From the NCBI RefSeq assembly GCF_002086675.1, contig NZ_MVIF01000030.1, forward strand, positions 1-52,767: a stretch of DNA of 52,767 nt. Reading direction: 5' to 3'. Made by a program: the position numbers and the translations under genes. Positions 8,955 to 18,477 of the stretch are shown in pieces; the stretch's first letter is position 1; the number at the start of each line of letters is the position of its first letter. The notes below the pieces were generated by a model, which was not told the origin of the DNA, made no database searches, and saw nothing but the letters and a program-made list of their open reading frames with translations. Origin of the DNA: Mycobacterium persicum. GTDB lineage: Bacteria; Actinomycetota; Actinomycetes; Mycobacteriales; Mycobacteriaceae.

Positions 8955-10481
8955 ATGAGTGCGAGCGCGCAAACCGGAACCATCACCACCCAGGTGCCGG
9001 CACGCCTGGACCGACTGCCCTGGGGGCGGTTTCACTGGCGCGTCGTCATCGGCCTGGGCGGCGTGTGGATTCTCGATGGTCTCGAAGTCACGATGGTCGG
9101 TAACGTGTCGTCACGCCTGACCGAGCACAGTAGCGGTATCGAGCTCAACGCCGCAGACATCGGCTTGGCGGCATCGTTCTATATCGCCGGGGCCTGCCTG
9201 GGGGCGTTGTTCTTCGGTCACCTGACCGACAGGTTCGGCCGGCGGAATCTGTTTCTGCTGACCCTCGCGGTGTACTTGATCGCGACCGTGGCAACGGCTT
9301 TCGCGTTTGCGCCGTGGTATTTCTTCCTGACCCGCTTTTTCACCGGCTCGGGCATCGGCGGCGAGTATGCCGCCATCAATTCCGCGATCGACGAGCTGAT
9401 CCCGGCGCGGGTGCGCGGTCGGGTGGATTTGGTGATCAACGGGACCTATTGGCTGGGGTCGGCGGCCGGAGCGGCTGGCGCTTTGGTCCTGTTGGACACC
9501 TCGCACTTTCCGGCGAACGTCGGCTGGCGGCTCGCCTTCGGTGTGGGGGCCATCTTCGGCATCTTCGTTCTGCTGGTCCGGCGAAACGTTCCGGAGAGTC
9601 CCCGATGGTTGTTCATTCACGGGCGCGAGCACGAAGCCGAGCGGATCGTCGGGGAAATCGAGGGGGAAGTGGAGCGGGATACCGGTCAACCGTTGCCCGA
9701 GCCGCCCGGAAAACCACTCAAAGTACGTCAACGCCATACGATTTCGTTCTGGGAGATTGCCCGGGTGGCGTTCACGCTCTATCCGCGCCGCGCGGTCCTC
9801 GGCCTGGCGCTGTTCATCGGGCAGGCATTCCTCTACAACGGTGTGACGTTCAACCTGGGCACGCTGTTGAGTGGTTTCTACGGGGTCGAGTCGGGACACG
9901 TGCCGGTGTTCTTCATCGTGTGGGCACTCAGTAATTTCGTCGGCCCGCTGCTGCTCGGTCGGCTGTTCGACACCGTCGGCCGCAAACCCATGATCACCTT
10001 CTCTTACATCGGGTCGGCGGTGGTGGCCGTGGTGCTCGCGGCGCTGTTCGTGACTCGAACCGGAGGTGTCTGGACATTCATCAGCGTGCTGGCGGTGGCA
10101 TTCTTCCTGGCCTCGGCGGGTGCGAGCGCCGCTTACCTGACCGTCAGCGAGATCTTCCCGATGGAGACACGCGCGTTGGCGATCGCATTTTTCTACGCGG
10201 TCGGCACCGCGATCGGCGGCATCAGCGGCCCGCTGTTGTTCGGGCAGCTCATCAATTCCGGCCAGCGCAGCCACGTGTTCTGGTCGTTCCTCATCGGTGC
10301 CGTGGTGATGGCCGCCGCCGGCCTGGTCGAACTGTGGCTCGGGGTGGCGGCCGAGCGGCGCCCGCTGGAAGAACTGGCGTTGCCGCTGACGGTGGCCGAC
10401 GCAGAAAGCCACGGCGGCGCGGAGGATGTCACGGGGGGCCAGCCGGCGAGTGGAGCCCCTGTTCAACAAAAACGTCACTAA
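8955..10481 (+). CDS. MFS transporter, sugar-porter-like
   Basis: A 508-residue membrane protein with about 12 transmembrane helices. It shows the MFS motif-A sequence GHLTDRFGRR in loop 2-3, a repeat-like LGRLFDTVGRKP in loop 8-9, and NVPESPRWL before the central loop, as in sugar and metabolite:H+ symporters. The central cytoplasmic loop (about residues 215-260) is charged. Substrate cannot be inferred. The ATG at 8955 has GGAG 6 bases upstream and gives a normal N-terminus; the frame is open 25 codons further. The gene is divergent from the SCO6745/glgP pair across 167 bases and stands alone on its strand. A long antisense frame through it is a codon-bias shadow. Confidence 0.85.
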   Translation: MSASAQTGTITTQVPARLDRLPWGRFHWRVVIGLGGVWILDGLEVTMVGNVSSRLTEHSSGIELNAADIGLAASFYIAGACLGALFFGHLTDRFGRRNLFLLTLAVYLIATVATAFAFAPWYFFLTRFFTGSGIGGEYAAINSAIDELIPARVRGRVDLVINGTYWLGSAAGAAGALVLLDTSHFPANVGWRLAFGVGAIFGIFVLLVRRNVPESPRWLFIHGREHEAERIVGEIEGEVERDTGQPLPEPPGKPLKVRQRHTISFWEIARVAFTLYPRRAVLGLALFIGQAFLYNGVTFNLGTLLSGFYGVESGHVPVFFIVWALSNFVGPLLLGRLFDTVGRKPMITFSYIGSAVVAVVLAALFVTRTGGVWTFISVLAVAFFLASAGASAAYLTVSEIFPMETRALAIAFFYAVGTAIGGISGPLLFGQLINSGQRSHVFWSFLIGAVVMAAAGLVELWLGVAAERRPLEELALPLTVADAESHGGAEDVTGGQPASGAPVQQKRH

Positions 10482-10902
10482 GAGTAATCGGCATTGACCA
10501 GTCCGATGGGCGGCTGCGCACCACAGCGTGGAACCCGGTGCTGCAGCTGGACGAGAAGATGGCCGCACGCGTCGAGCAGTACCGCGGGTCTGCCGTCTAA
10601 CTCTTACCCCAACGGCGGGGCCGCGCTGGTTCGTTCGCGCGGCGGTCCGCAAATGCCTTAACTCCCAACAATCGTGAGAACGCCTGATAGCGTGACCTTT
10701 CTTCGGCACCGAGGACCGGTCCCAGGTGTGGCAACGCCAACCGATTGTCGTCGACACGTGTGCGCACTCGGGTTGCCGGCTGGCAACGCACCGCATCGGG
10801 GTCAACCTGGCGAAAGACACGGTGGCGGGTCGCGCGATGTGATGCACCACGTCGACGTGATCAAACACCCGCTGGCCCGGTTGAGTTGTTGGGAGCAATC
10901 AG
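10482..10902. other. 421-base stretch without a supportable gene; possible gene relics
   Basis: Two short rightward open stretches look codon-like but match nothing I recognise. One ends at 10600 and includes RTTAWNPVLQLDEKMAARVE. The other ends near 10842 and includes IVVDTCAHSGCRLATHRIGV. They could be remnants of deleted genes. The PE promoter must lie in the last 100 bases. Confidence 0.3.
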
Positions 10903-11795
10903 ATGTCTTTTCTGATCGCGTTGCCGGACGTAGTAGCCGATGCGGCAAGGGATTTAGCGGCACTCGGTTCGACGCTCAGCACCGCTAACGCCGCCGCCGC
11001 GACACCGACGACGACATTGCTGGCCGCCGCCGAGGATGAGGTTTCGGCGGCTGTCACCGTACTGTTTTCGGCGCACGGCCAGGCGTATCAAGCCCTCAGC
11101 GAGCAGGTGGGCGCGTTTCTGGCGCCGGGTCCTATGCCGTTGCCGAGGCAGCCAGCGCCGCTTCGTTGTCCAATCCGCTGCAAAGCGTGCAACAAGACCT
11201 GCTGAACGCGATCAACGGCCCCGTCCAGGCGCTGACCGGGCGCCCGCTGATCGGCAACGGCGCCAACGGGGTTTCGCGAACCGGGCAAGACGGCGCCCGG
11301 GGGCAACGCCGGCCTGTTGTTCGGCAGCGGCGGTGCGGGCGGCGATGGCGGGCCCGGCGGCGGGATCACCGCCGCGACCAGCGGTGCCGGCGGCAATGGC
11401 GGCAACGCTGGCCTCCTCTTCTCCAGCGGCGGAGCCGGCGGGAACGGTGGAATGGTTACCGGTAAGGGCGCGGCCGGTGGGAACGGCGGCAACGCCTCCC
11501 TGCTCGGCAACGGCGGGATCGGCGGGGTCGGTGGGGCCAGCTCAGGCGGCAAATCCGGCGCCGGCGGAAGCGGCGGGCAAGCCGGGTTTCTGTTCGGGAT
11601 CGGCGGAGCCGGTGGCACCGGGCGTTTTCGCCGGATCGACCGGGGGTGCCGGGCGGGGTAGGCGGCAACGCCGTGCTGGTCGGCACCGGCGGCAATGGTG
11701 GCAACGGCGGAACCGGCCCGACCGCAGGTAGCGGCGGGGCCGGCGGTGCGTCCGGGCTGTTGTCGGGCCTCAACGGGATTGCCGGATTGCCGTAA
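10903..11795 (+). pseudogene. Degenerate PE_PGRS gene with several frameshifts
   Basis: The start has a GGGAG ribosome site and a typical PE N-terminus ([20 protein letters not shown]; then [20 protein letters not shown]). The frame is lost after QVGAFL near 11127, where about ten PE-domain residues are missing. It resumes in another frame as [20 protein letters not shown] and continues to [11 protein letters not shown]. It changes frame near 11300 into the Gly-rich repeats ([21 protein letters not shown]), again near 11623, and again near 11655, ending as GLNGIAGLP before the TAA at 11793. At least four frame changes and one deletion make a functional product unlikely. PE_PGRS proteins are surface or secreted ESX-5 substrates in mycobacteria. 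Confidence 0.85.
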
Positions 11796-12105
11796 CACAG
11801 CGTACTTATCGCTTTCGGGACGCTGCGCATCGGTGAACTGTCCAGCCCGAGGTGTCGGCCTGTCACACGCGACGGCGGCCGTTCCGGCCACCATGATCGC
11901 GTGCGGACCCGGATTTCCTCGCGGAAGCGAGTCGCGGTCGCTGCCTTCAGGGGTACCGGCATTCGGGGGCTGTCGCCGATAACGTTGCCGTCCATCCGAC
12001 TGCGCAACGATAACTCTCAACCAATTCGCGCAGCAGATCCGTGCGCACGCTGACGATGGTGTTCGATTACTCCGATGAGCACCGATCGCCGCCGAGGACG
12101 TGACA
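11796..12105. other. 310-base intergenic stretch
   Basis: No gene or convincing palindrome is seen between the PE_PGRS relic and the next gene. The right end presumably holds the promoter for the 12106 gene; its ribosome site GAGG lies at 12094-12097. Confidence 0.4.
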
Positions 12106-12846
12106 ATGACGAGCACCCTGCTGGATGAGGCGCTGGAAGCCCACGGCGGGCTGCAGGCATGGCGATCCGCCGTCAGAATCCATGCGCGGGTACGCAGCGG
12201 CGGGCTGCTGGTCCGTACCCGCGTCCCGGGCAACCGGTTTGCCGACTACCGCATCACCGTCGACGTCCACGAACCCCGCACGGTCATTGACCCGTTCCCG
12301 GTTGACGAGCAGCGCGGGGTCTTCGAAAACGGGATAGTGCGGATCGAGAGTCACGACGGCCACGTCCTCAGCTCGCGGGCGAACCCGCGGCCGGCGTTTT
12401 TCGGGCGCTCGGGCCTACGGCGGAACTTCCGGTGGGATCCGCTGGATTCGGTCTACTTCGCCGGCTATGCCATGTGGAATTACCTGACCACGCCCTACCT
12501 GTTGACGCGCGACGACGTCGAAGTCGACGAGGCAGGGACATGGCACGAGGGCGGCGAGACCTGGCGGCGGCTCAACGCGACGTTCCCGGCGCACATCCAT
12601 ACCCACTCGCCGCGGCAGAGTTTCTATTTCGATGCCAGCGGTCGGTTGCGTCGACATGACTACGTCGCCGAGGTGGTCGGCCACTGGGCACGGGCCGCGC
12701 ACTACTGCACCGAGCCGGTTCACGCCGGCGGGCTGGTTTTCCAGACGCGCCGGCGGGTCTACCCGATCGGCCCCGGCAATCGCCCGCTGCCCGCTCCGAC
12801 CCTGGTGTCGATGCAGCTGTCCGACCTGCGGGTCGATACCGGATAG
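12106..12846 (+). CDS. Conserved mycobacterial hypothetical protein upstream of pknE
   Basis: A 246-residue soluble protein with no signal peptide or membrane segment. It starts LLDEALEAHGGLQAWRS, a pattern also seen at the start of LolA-like or periplasmic beta-barrel proteins in actinobacteria, and contains RVPGNRFADYRITVDVHEPR, FRWDPLDSVYFAGYAMWNYL and THSPRQSFYFDASGRLRRHD. No catalytic motif is apparent. The ATG at 12106 suits the GAGG site better than the GTG at 12100. From memory, M. tuberculosis has an uncharacterised gene of similar size (Rv1742) just before pknE, so the pairing appears conserved; the function is unknown. Confidence 0.7.
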   Translation: MTSTLLDEALEAHGGLQAWRSAVRIHARVRSGGLLVRTRVPGNRFADYRITVDVHEPRTVIDPFPVDEQRGVFENGIVRIESHDGHVLSSRANPRPAFFGRSGLRRNFRWDPLDSVYFAGYAMWNYLTTPYLLTRDDVEVDEAGTWHEGGETWRRLNATFPAHIHTHSPRQSFYFDASGRLRRHDYVAEVVGHWARAAHYCTEPVHAGGLVFQTRRRVYPIGPGNRPLPAPTLVSMQLSDLRVDTG

Positions 12847-12979
12847 GACCCGCTGTCGCGGCGGCATTCTCGTTGTCCACCGCGCCTCCCGGCAGGCGAA
12901 CCGATTAGCCTTATGCCTGCACGTCACCGCGTCCAGGCGCTTTCAGTCGTGCACGCGGAAGGCGGGTGAGGAGTCGGCG

Positions 12980-14812
12980 ATGGGTGATACGACCGCGGAT
13001 TCGCGGGAGGGTTCGCAGTTCGGTCAGTATCGGCTGCGGCGGCTGGTCGGTCGCGGCGCCATGGGCGACGTCTATGAGGCCGAAGACACCGTGCGCGAGC
13101 GCGTCGTGGCGCTGAAGCTCATGTCGCCGACGCTGTCCAGCGATCCGGTATTCCGCACCCGCATGCAGCGCGAAGCCCGCACCGCCGGGCGGCTACACGA
13201 ACCGCATGTGGTGCCGATTCACGATTACGGCGAAATCGACGGTCAGCTCTACGTGGACATGCGCCTGATCGACGGCAAGGACCTGGCCGCCATATTGAAG
13301 CGCTACGGTCCGCTGACCCCGCCGCGGGCCGTGGCGGTGGTGCGCCAGATTGGCTCAGCGCTCGACGCCGCGCACGCTGCCGGGGTGACACATCGCGACG
13401 TGAAGCCGGAAAACATCTTGGTCAGTGGCGACGACTTCGCCTACCTCGTCGATTTCGGGATCGCCAGCGCCACCTCCGACGAAAAGCTGACGCAGCTGGG
13501 CAGCACGGTCGGCACCCTCTACTACATGGCGCCGGAACGGTTCGCCAATACCGAGGTCACCTATCGGGCCGACATCTACGCGTTGGCCTGCGTGCTGTAC
13601 GAGTGCTTGACCGGCTCACCACCGTATCGAGGCGACCAGCTCAGCGTCATGGGCGCACACCTGAGTCAGGCCATCCCGAGGCCCAGCGCTGCACGGCCCG
13701 GCATTCCGGCCGCCTTCGACCAGGTGATCGCCCGCGGCATGGCCAAGGATCCGGCCGACCGATACGCCACCTGCGGCGACCTGTCCGCGGCCGCCTACGC
13801 GGCCCTGGCCACCCCCGACCAGGACCGGGCCACCGACATCTTGCAGCGCAGCCAGGTAGCGCAACTGCCGGCCGCGGCCGTCGGCCAGCCTGCCGCGGGT
13901 TTCGCACCCCCGATGCCTGCGCCGTCGACTCCCGCGGCACAGCCCACCGGGTGGTCCCCGCCGGCGCCGCTGCCGCCCGGGTCGCCGGTCCCGACGGGTG
14001 TGCCGCAGCCGACACCGTGGACCGGCGCCACCGGATGGGGCACCGGGTATCCCGGGACCGCCGGTGCGCCACCGTGGGGTCAACCGCCGGTCCAGCCCTC
14101 TGGTGGCGGCGGAAAGCCCTGGTTGTGGGTGGGCGTTGCGGTGGCCGTCGTGGTAGCCGTCGCGGCAGGACTGGGCATCGTTGTCGCGCAGCCGTGGCGG
14201 TCGTCGACACCGCGGCCGACGCCTACGTCGCCACCGCCGCCGGCCGACGCGGTGGAACTCCGAGTGCTCAATGACGGGGTATTTGTCGGCAGCTCCGCCG
14301 CGGTGAAAACGATCGACATTTTCAACGAACCCATCTGTCCGCCGTGCGGCGCTTTCATCAGGTCGTATGCGAGCGACATCGACGCTGGAGTGGCCGACAA
14401 GAAGCTTGCGGTGCGCTATCACCTGCTCAACTTTCTCGACGACCAATCGCACACCAAGAATTACTCGACGCGGGCGGTGGCGGCCTCGTATTGTGTTGCC
14501 GGCCAAAACGATCCGAAGACGTACACCAACTTCTATTCGGCCTTGTTCGGCAGTGACTTCCAACCCCAGGAGGGCGCCGCATCCGATCGCACCGACGCCG
14601 AGCTGGCCCATCTGGCTCAGACCGTCGGCGCCAACGCCACCGTGGTCAGCTGCATCAAGGCCGGATCTGACCTCGGCACCGCCCAATCGAAGGCCGCCGC
14701 GGCCAGCGAGACCCTGGCTACGTTCAACGCCAATGGGACCCCCTTCGTGTGGGACGGCACCAAGGCCGTGGATCTGCAGAATTCGAGCTGGCTGACCAGG
14801 CTGATCGGATGA
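12980..14812 (+). CDS. pknE: Transmembrane Ser/Thr protein kinase PknE with an extracytoplasmic DsbA/DsbG-like domain
   Basis: A 610-residue orthologue of M. tuberculosis PknE. Residues about 20-280 are a complete Hanks-type kinase: glycine loop VGRGAMGDVYEAED, catalytic Lys46 (VALKLM), HRDVKPEN with Asp140, DFGIAS and the MAPER activation-loop end. A long Pro/Ala/Gly-rich juxtamembrane region (about 295-375) leads to one transmembrane helix (about 380-403, KPWLWVGVAVAVVVAVAAGL). The outside domain carries the thioredoxin-like motif CPPC at residues 453-456 and a later TPFVWDG cis-Pro region. PknE responds to nitric oxide stress in M. tuberculosis, which fits a redox-sensing outer domain. The juxtamembrane linker is longer than the one I remember (566-residue protein). 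The start at 12980 follows GGAG. Confidence 0.95.
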   Translation: MGDTTADSREGSQFGQYRLRRLVGRGAMGDVYEAEDTVRERVVALKLMSPTLSSDPVFRTRMQREARTAGRLHEPHVVPIHDYGEIDGQLYVDMRLIDGKDLAAILKRYGPLTPPRAVAVVRQIGSALDAAHAAGVTHRDVKPENILVSGDDFAYLVDFGIASATSDEKLTQLGSTVGTLYYMAPERFANTEVTYRADIYALACVLYECLTGSPPYRGDQLSVMGAHLSQAIPRPSAARPGIPAAFDQVIARGMAKDPADRYATCGDLSAAAYAALATPDQDRATDILQRSQVAQLPAAAVGQPAAGFAPPMPAPSTPAAQPTGWSPPAPLPPGSPVPTGVPQPTPWTGATGWGTGYPGTAGAPPWGQPPVQPSGGGGKPWLWVGVAVAVVVAVAAGLGIVVAQPWRSSTPRPTPTSPPPPADAVELRVLNDGVFVGSSAAVKTIDIFNEPICPPCGAFIRSYASDIDAGVADKKLAVRYHLLNFLDDQSHTKNYSTRAVAASYCVAGQNDPKTYTNFYSALFGSDFQPQEGAASDRTDAELAHLAQTVGANATVVSCIKAGSDLGTAQSKAAAASETLATFNANGTPFVWDGTKAVDLQNSSWLTRLIG

Positions 14813-14947
14813 CGTGGGCCGCTTGGATTTAGCGACGCGACGCCGAATCGGCTAGCATTTCCGGGCACGCCTTGGGGGAGATTGTCGGTGCACATTCGGG
14901 GGGCACCATAAACGTGGTCTCCGGGCCGGAAAGGCGTAACAAACTCA

Positions 14948-15811
14948 ATGGCTGGACAACTGACGCCGCATTTCGACGACGTGCAGGCGCACTACGACTT
15001 GTCCGACGACTTCTTCCGGTTATTTCTGGACCCGACCCAGACCTACAGCTGCGCCTACTTCGAGCGCGACGACCTGACGCTGGAGCAGGCCCAGATCGCC
15101 AAGATCGACCTGTCGCTGGGCAAGCTGGGCCTGCAGCCCGGCATGACGCTGCTCGACGTCGGCTGCGGTTGGGGTGCCACCATGCGCCGGGCCATCGAGA
15201 AGTACGACGTCAACGTCATCGGGCTGACCTTGTCGAAGAACCAGGCCGCCCACGTCCAGAAGACCTTCGACGAACTCGACACCCCCCGCAGCAGGCGGGT
15301 GCTGCTGGCGGGCTGGGAACAGTTCGACGAGCCCGTCGACCGGATCGTGTCCATCGGCGCCTTCGAGCACTTCGGCCACGACCGTCACGCGGACTTCTTC
15401 GCCCGGGCCTATCGGATCCTGCCCGCCGACGGCGTGATGCTGCTGCATACCATCACCGGACTGACCATGCAGCAAATGGTCGACGCCGGCTTGCCGCTCA
15501 CCTTGTGGTTGGCCCGCTTCCTGAAGTTCATCCAGACCGAGATCTTCCCCGGCGGCCATCCGCCGACGATCGAGATGGTGGCAGAGCAGTCCACTGCGGC
15601 AGGCTTTGCCCTGACGCGGCGCCAGTCGCTGCAACTGCACTACGCGCGGACCCTGGACCTGTGGGCGCAGGCCCTGGAGGCACACCACGACGAGGCCGTC
15701 GCGATCCAGTCCGAAGAGGTCTACCAGCGCTACCTGAAGTACCTGACCGGCTGTGCCAAGCTCTTCCGCGACGGCTACATCGACGTCAACCAGTACACCT
15801 TGCAGAAGTAG
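14948..15811 (+). CDS. Mycolic acid methyltransferase / cyclopropane synthase, CmaA1-like
   Basis: A 287-residue SAM-dependent enzyme that should add a methylene (cyclopropane) or methyl branch to the meromycolate double bond. It shows HYDLSDDFFRLFLDPTQTYS near the N-terminus, the SAM motif LLDVGCGWG (residues 68-76), LAGWEQFDEPVDRIVSIGAF, EHFGHDRHADFF, LPADGVMLLHTI and a C-terminal YLTGCAKLFRDGYIDVNQ. The sequence is closest in my memory to CmaA1 (same length, same ending) rather than MmaA2-4 or UmaA. Paralogues abound in mycobacteria and this is not the cmaA1 locus of M. tuberculosis, so I leave the symbol empty. It follows pknE by 135 bases on the same strand. Confidence 0.88.
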   Translation: MAGQLTPHFDDVQAHYDLSDDFFRLFLDPTQTYSCAYFERDDLTLEQAQIAKIDLSLGKLGLQPGMTLLDVGCGWGATMRRAIEKYDVNVIGLTLSKNQAAHVQKTFDELDTPRSRRVLLAGWEQFDEPVDRIVSIGAFEHFGHDRHADFFARAYRILPADGVMLLHTITGLTMQQMVDAGLPLTLWLARFLKFIQTEIFPGGHPPTIEMVAEQSTAAGFALTRRQSLQLHYARTLDLWAQALEAHHDEAVAIQSEEVYQRYLKYLTGCAKLFRDGYIDVNQYTLQK

Positions 15812-15870
15812 GGGTTTCGGGGGCAGTCCTACTCATCCGCGGCGGGCGTGCGGTTCCGCATGCTGGTCGC

Positions 15871-16877
15871 ATGCCCGCGACCCAATTCGATGCCGCCGCC
15901 ACCGCGCACCACACACCCACTGACCGCGACCGCGCCGTCGATGCGGCGCGGCTTGCCGCGCTCGTCGTCGTGATGTTCGGGCACTGCGCCCTGCTGCTTG
16001 CCACCATCGATTCCCACGGCGTCCGGATCGCCAACCTGCGGTCGTGATCGCGTCGCTGCTGGCGGCAGCAACCGCGGTCGACCAGATACGGTTCGCTGCC
16101 GGCACTCCCGAATCGGGCGTGGCGAACTTCGTGATCGTGTGGCTGATCCCGGTGGTCATCGGTGTCGGCTATGCGCGGCGGCTGATCGGCCCGCGGGCCG
16201 CGCTCGTGGCAGCCGGCTTCGCGTTCACCGCACAATTCGAGCTCGCCCTCGCCGGCGCCTACGACGTCTCGCTGGTGGTGACCGGTGCCGAACGGATCTC
16301 CAACGTGTCGCCGCCGACGTTGCTGCTTGCGCTGCACTGCACGTGGATGTCGTGCGTGTTCGTCGCCGCGGCGGGAGCCATCCGGCGATGGGCCGCGCGA
16401 CGGCGTGTCTGGCAGGTGGTGGCGCTGGGTAACGGTGGCGCGATGACGCTCTACCTTTGGCACATCCCGTCGATCGCGGTTGCGGCCGTTTACTTGCATG
16501 CCATGGGCCTCGACGCATACGACGTGCACGCGCCCGGGTTCTGGGCTCGGCTGGCACTGCGCGCGATTGTCTTCACCATCGTCATGGCCGGGGTGTTGCG
16601 GCTGCTCGCACCGCTCGAGCACCGGCGGCTGCCGTGGTGGGACGGGCCGGTTCAGGGCACCGGCGGCGCCCGGTCGGTCGCCGCCGGCGCGCTGGTATGT
16701 GCGGCGGGTGTCGCGCTCGTCGCGCTGGCCAAGAACGGCCTCGGCGATGTCGAGGGGTGGACAGCGCTGGGATGCTTCCTGGCGGCGTTGCTGGCGGCGC
16801 GGACGAGCTCCGGGTTGGTGTCGCGGCCGATGCCGGCCGGGCGTCAGTCGGGTTCGCCGTACTCGTCGAACCAGTAG
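15871..16877 (+). pseudogene. Membrane acyltransferase (acyltransferase-3 type) with an internal deletion
   Basis: The first 58 codons (15871-16047) encode the family's N-terminus, TDRDRAVDAARLAALVVVMF followed by GHCALLL with the conserved His. The frame then stops at 16045. A second frame, overlapping as GTGA, continues with membrane helices from the C-terminal half (VVIGVGYARRLIGPRAALVA, MTLYLWHIPSIAVAAVY) to 16877. Full-length relatives have several more helices between these parts, so roughly 100 residues appear deleted and the join is out of frame. The C-terminal part alone has 7-8 hydrophobic segments but no catalytic His. Its 3' end overlaps the convergent antiporter gene by 34 bases. 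Confidence 0.7.
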
Positions 16878-18340
16878 GCCAGTTTGCCCCGCCGGCTCAC
16901 CGCGCGAAGTCTCGCCTCGGCCGCCGCCCGTGTGTTGGAGGTGGTGACGATAAGTAGTTCGTCGCCGCGTTCGATCCGTGTGTCGGGCAGCGGGACGAAG
17001 GTGTGGCCGTTGCGGATGATCAGGGTGATCACGGCCGGGTCGGGCAGCCGCAGCTCCAGGACGGTGACGTTGTGCAGGCGCGACGGCGGCTGCACCGTCA
17101 TGGTCAGCAGCTCCGCGTCGAGCACGTCCAGCGGCGCCGCTTCCACCTGGATCTCGCGGGTGTCCTCGCGGGCAATCAGTCCCAGCCGATGCGCGATCGG
17201 GCGCAGGCTCGGGCCCTGCACCAGGGTGAACACCACGACCAGCATGAAGACGATGTTGAGCAGCCGATAACTGTCCGCGACGCCCGCGACGACCGGAAAG
17301 GTGGCCAGCACGATCGGCACCGCCCCCCGCAGACCTGCCCACGACAGGAAGACCTGGTCCTGCCACGGGATCCGGAACGCCGCCAGCGACGCCACCACCG
17401 ACAGCGGCCGGGCGATCAGCAGCAACAGCAGTCCGACGACGATCGCGGCCACCACGTCGTGGGCCACGTCGCCAGGGTCCACCAGCAGTCCGAGCAACAC
17501 GAACAGCCCAATCTGCGCCAGCCAGCCGACGCCCTCGGCGAACGACCGGGTCGCCGACCGGTGCGGCAGGCCCGAGTTGGCCAACACCACCGCGGCCAGA
17601 TAGGCGGCGATGAATCCGCTGGCGTGGCTGGCGCCGGCGGCCGCGAACGCGACCAGACCCAATCCGAAGGTCGCGATCGGGTACAGGCCGGAGGCGGGCA
17701 GCGCGATACGTCGCAGCGCGAAGGCGCCCAGGTAGCCGATCGTCACGCCCACCGCGGAGCCGGCGAGGAGCTCGAACAGCAGATCGGCGATCGCCGTCCC
17801 GGGCTCGACGGCGAAGGGCACCGCACTGAACATCAGCACCAGGATCACCGCGGGAGCATCGTTGAACCCGGATTCGGCCTCGAGCAGTCCGGCGACGCGC
17901 CGCGGCAGCGGCAGCACCCGCAGGACCGAGAACACCGCTGCGGCGTCGGTGGAGGAGACGATGGCTCCGAGCAACAGGGCCACCTGCCAGTCGACGCGCA
18001 GCAGCAGGTGCGCGCCAACGGCCGTAACCGCCATGCTGACCAGGACGCCGACGGTGGCCAATGTCGCCGCGGGTCCCAGCACCGTGCGGATGTCGGTGAA
18101 TCGGGTGGTCAATCCGCCTTCGACGAGAATCAGGGCCAGCGCCGCGGTGCCCACGTTTCTGGCCAGCTGGACATCGTCGAACCTCAGCCCCAGCCCGTCC
18201 TCCCCGACGGCGACGCCGACCAGCAGGAAGAGCAGCATGCTGGGAAATCCCACCCGAGTCGCCAACCGGGTGCCCACGATGCTTGCCAGCAGCACGAGGC
18301 CACCGATCAACAAAGCCAGATACAGCTGCTGCAAGCTCAT
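16844..18340 (-). CDS. Potassium/proton antiporter (CPA1, NhaP2/CvrA-like) with RCK-C tail
   Basis: A 498-residue cation:proton antiporter. Residues 1-395 contain 12-13 hydrophobic helices with the CPA1 landmarks AIVSSTDAAAVFSVL and EAESGFNDAPAVILVLMFSA (the ND pair), plus WAGLRGAVPIVLATFPV. Residues about 410-498 are a TrkA-C/RCK-C domain (LLTMTVQPPSRLHNVTVLEL; RIERGDELLIVTTS), which in relatives binds nucleotide and gates transport. The start at 18340 opens directly into helix 1 (SLQQLYLALLIGGLVLLASI); upstream codons in the frame are not conserved-looking. It is divergent from an RCK protein gene 137 bases away, which supports a role in K+ efflux or pH control. Confidence 0.9.
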   Translation of the reverse strand: MSLQQLYLALLIGGLVLLASIVGTRLATRVGFPSMLLFLLVGVAVGEDGLGLRFDDVQLARNVGTAALALILVEGGLTTRFTDIRTVLGPAATLATVGVLVSMAVTAVGAHLLLRVDWQVALLLGAIVSSTDAAAVFSVLRVLPLPRRVAGLLEAESGFNDAPAVILVLMFSAVPFAVEPGTAIADLLFELLAGSAVGVTIGYLGAFALRRIALPASGLYPIATFGLGLVAFAAAGASHASGFIAAYLAAVVLANSGLPHRSATRSFAEGVGWLAQIGLFVLLGLLVDPGDVAHDVVAAIVVGLLLLLIARPLSVVASLAAFRIPWQDQVFLSWAGLRGAVPIVLATFPVVAGVADSYRLLNIVFMLVVVFTLVQGPSLRPIAHRLGLIAREDTREIQVEAAPLDVLDAELLTMTVQPPSRLHNVTVLELRLPDPAVITLIIRNGHTFVPLPDTRIERGDELLIVTTSNTRAAAEARLRAVSRRGKLAYWFDEYGEPD

Positions 18341-18477
18341 TTGGTTTCCGTCCAGATGTGATCTCGGCGGCGGTAGCTCGGCGCGCGAGGCGGCGTGCTG
18401 CCAGTAAATCAGTAAGGCGCGGCCCGCTGTTGGCCGCACACTGCGGACCCTGGCAGCCGATGAGACAAGATGACTGG

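Noticed and set aside
9111..10898. A 595-codon antisense frame to the MFS gene
   Set aside because: It is antisense to a clear membrane transporter, with a Glu/Arg/His-rich composition typical of shadow frames.
11317..11778. Gly-rich repeats as an independent small gene
   Set aside because: They are PGRS repeats of the frame-broken PE_PGRS gene, not a separate gene.
17003..18361. A 452-codon rightward Gln/Asp/Arg-rich frame
   Set aside because: It is antisense to the antiporter and its repeats of QHHR-like residues are GC-bias artefacts.
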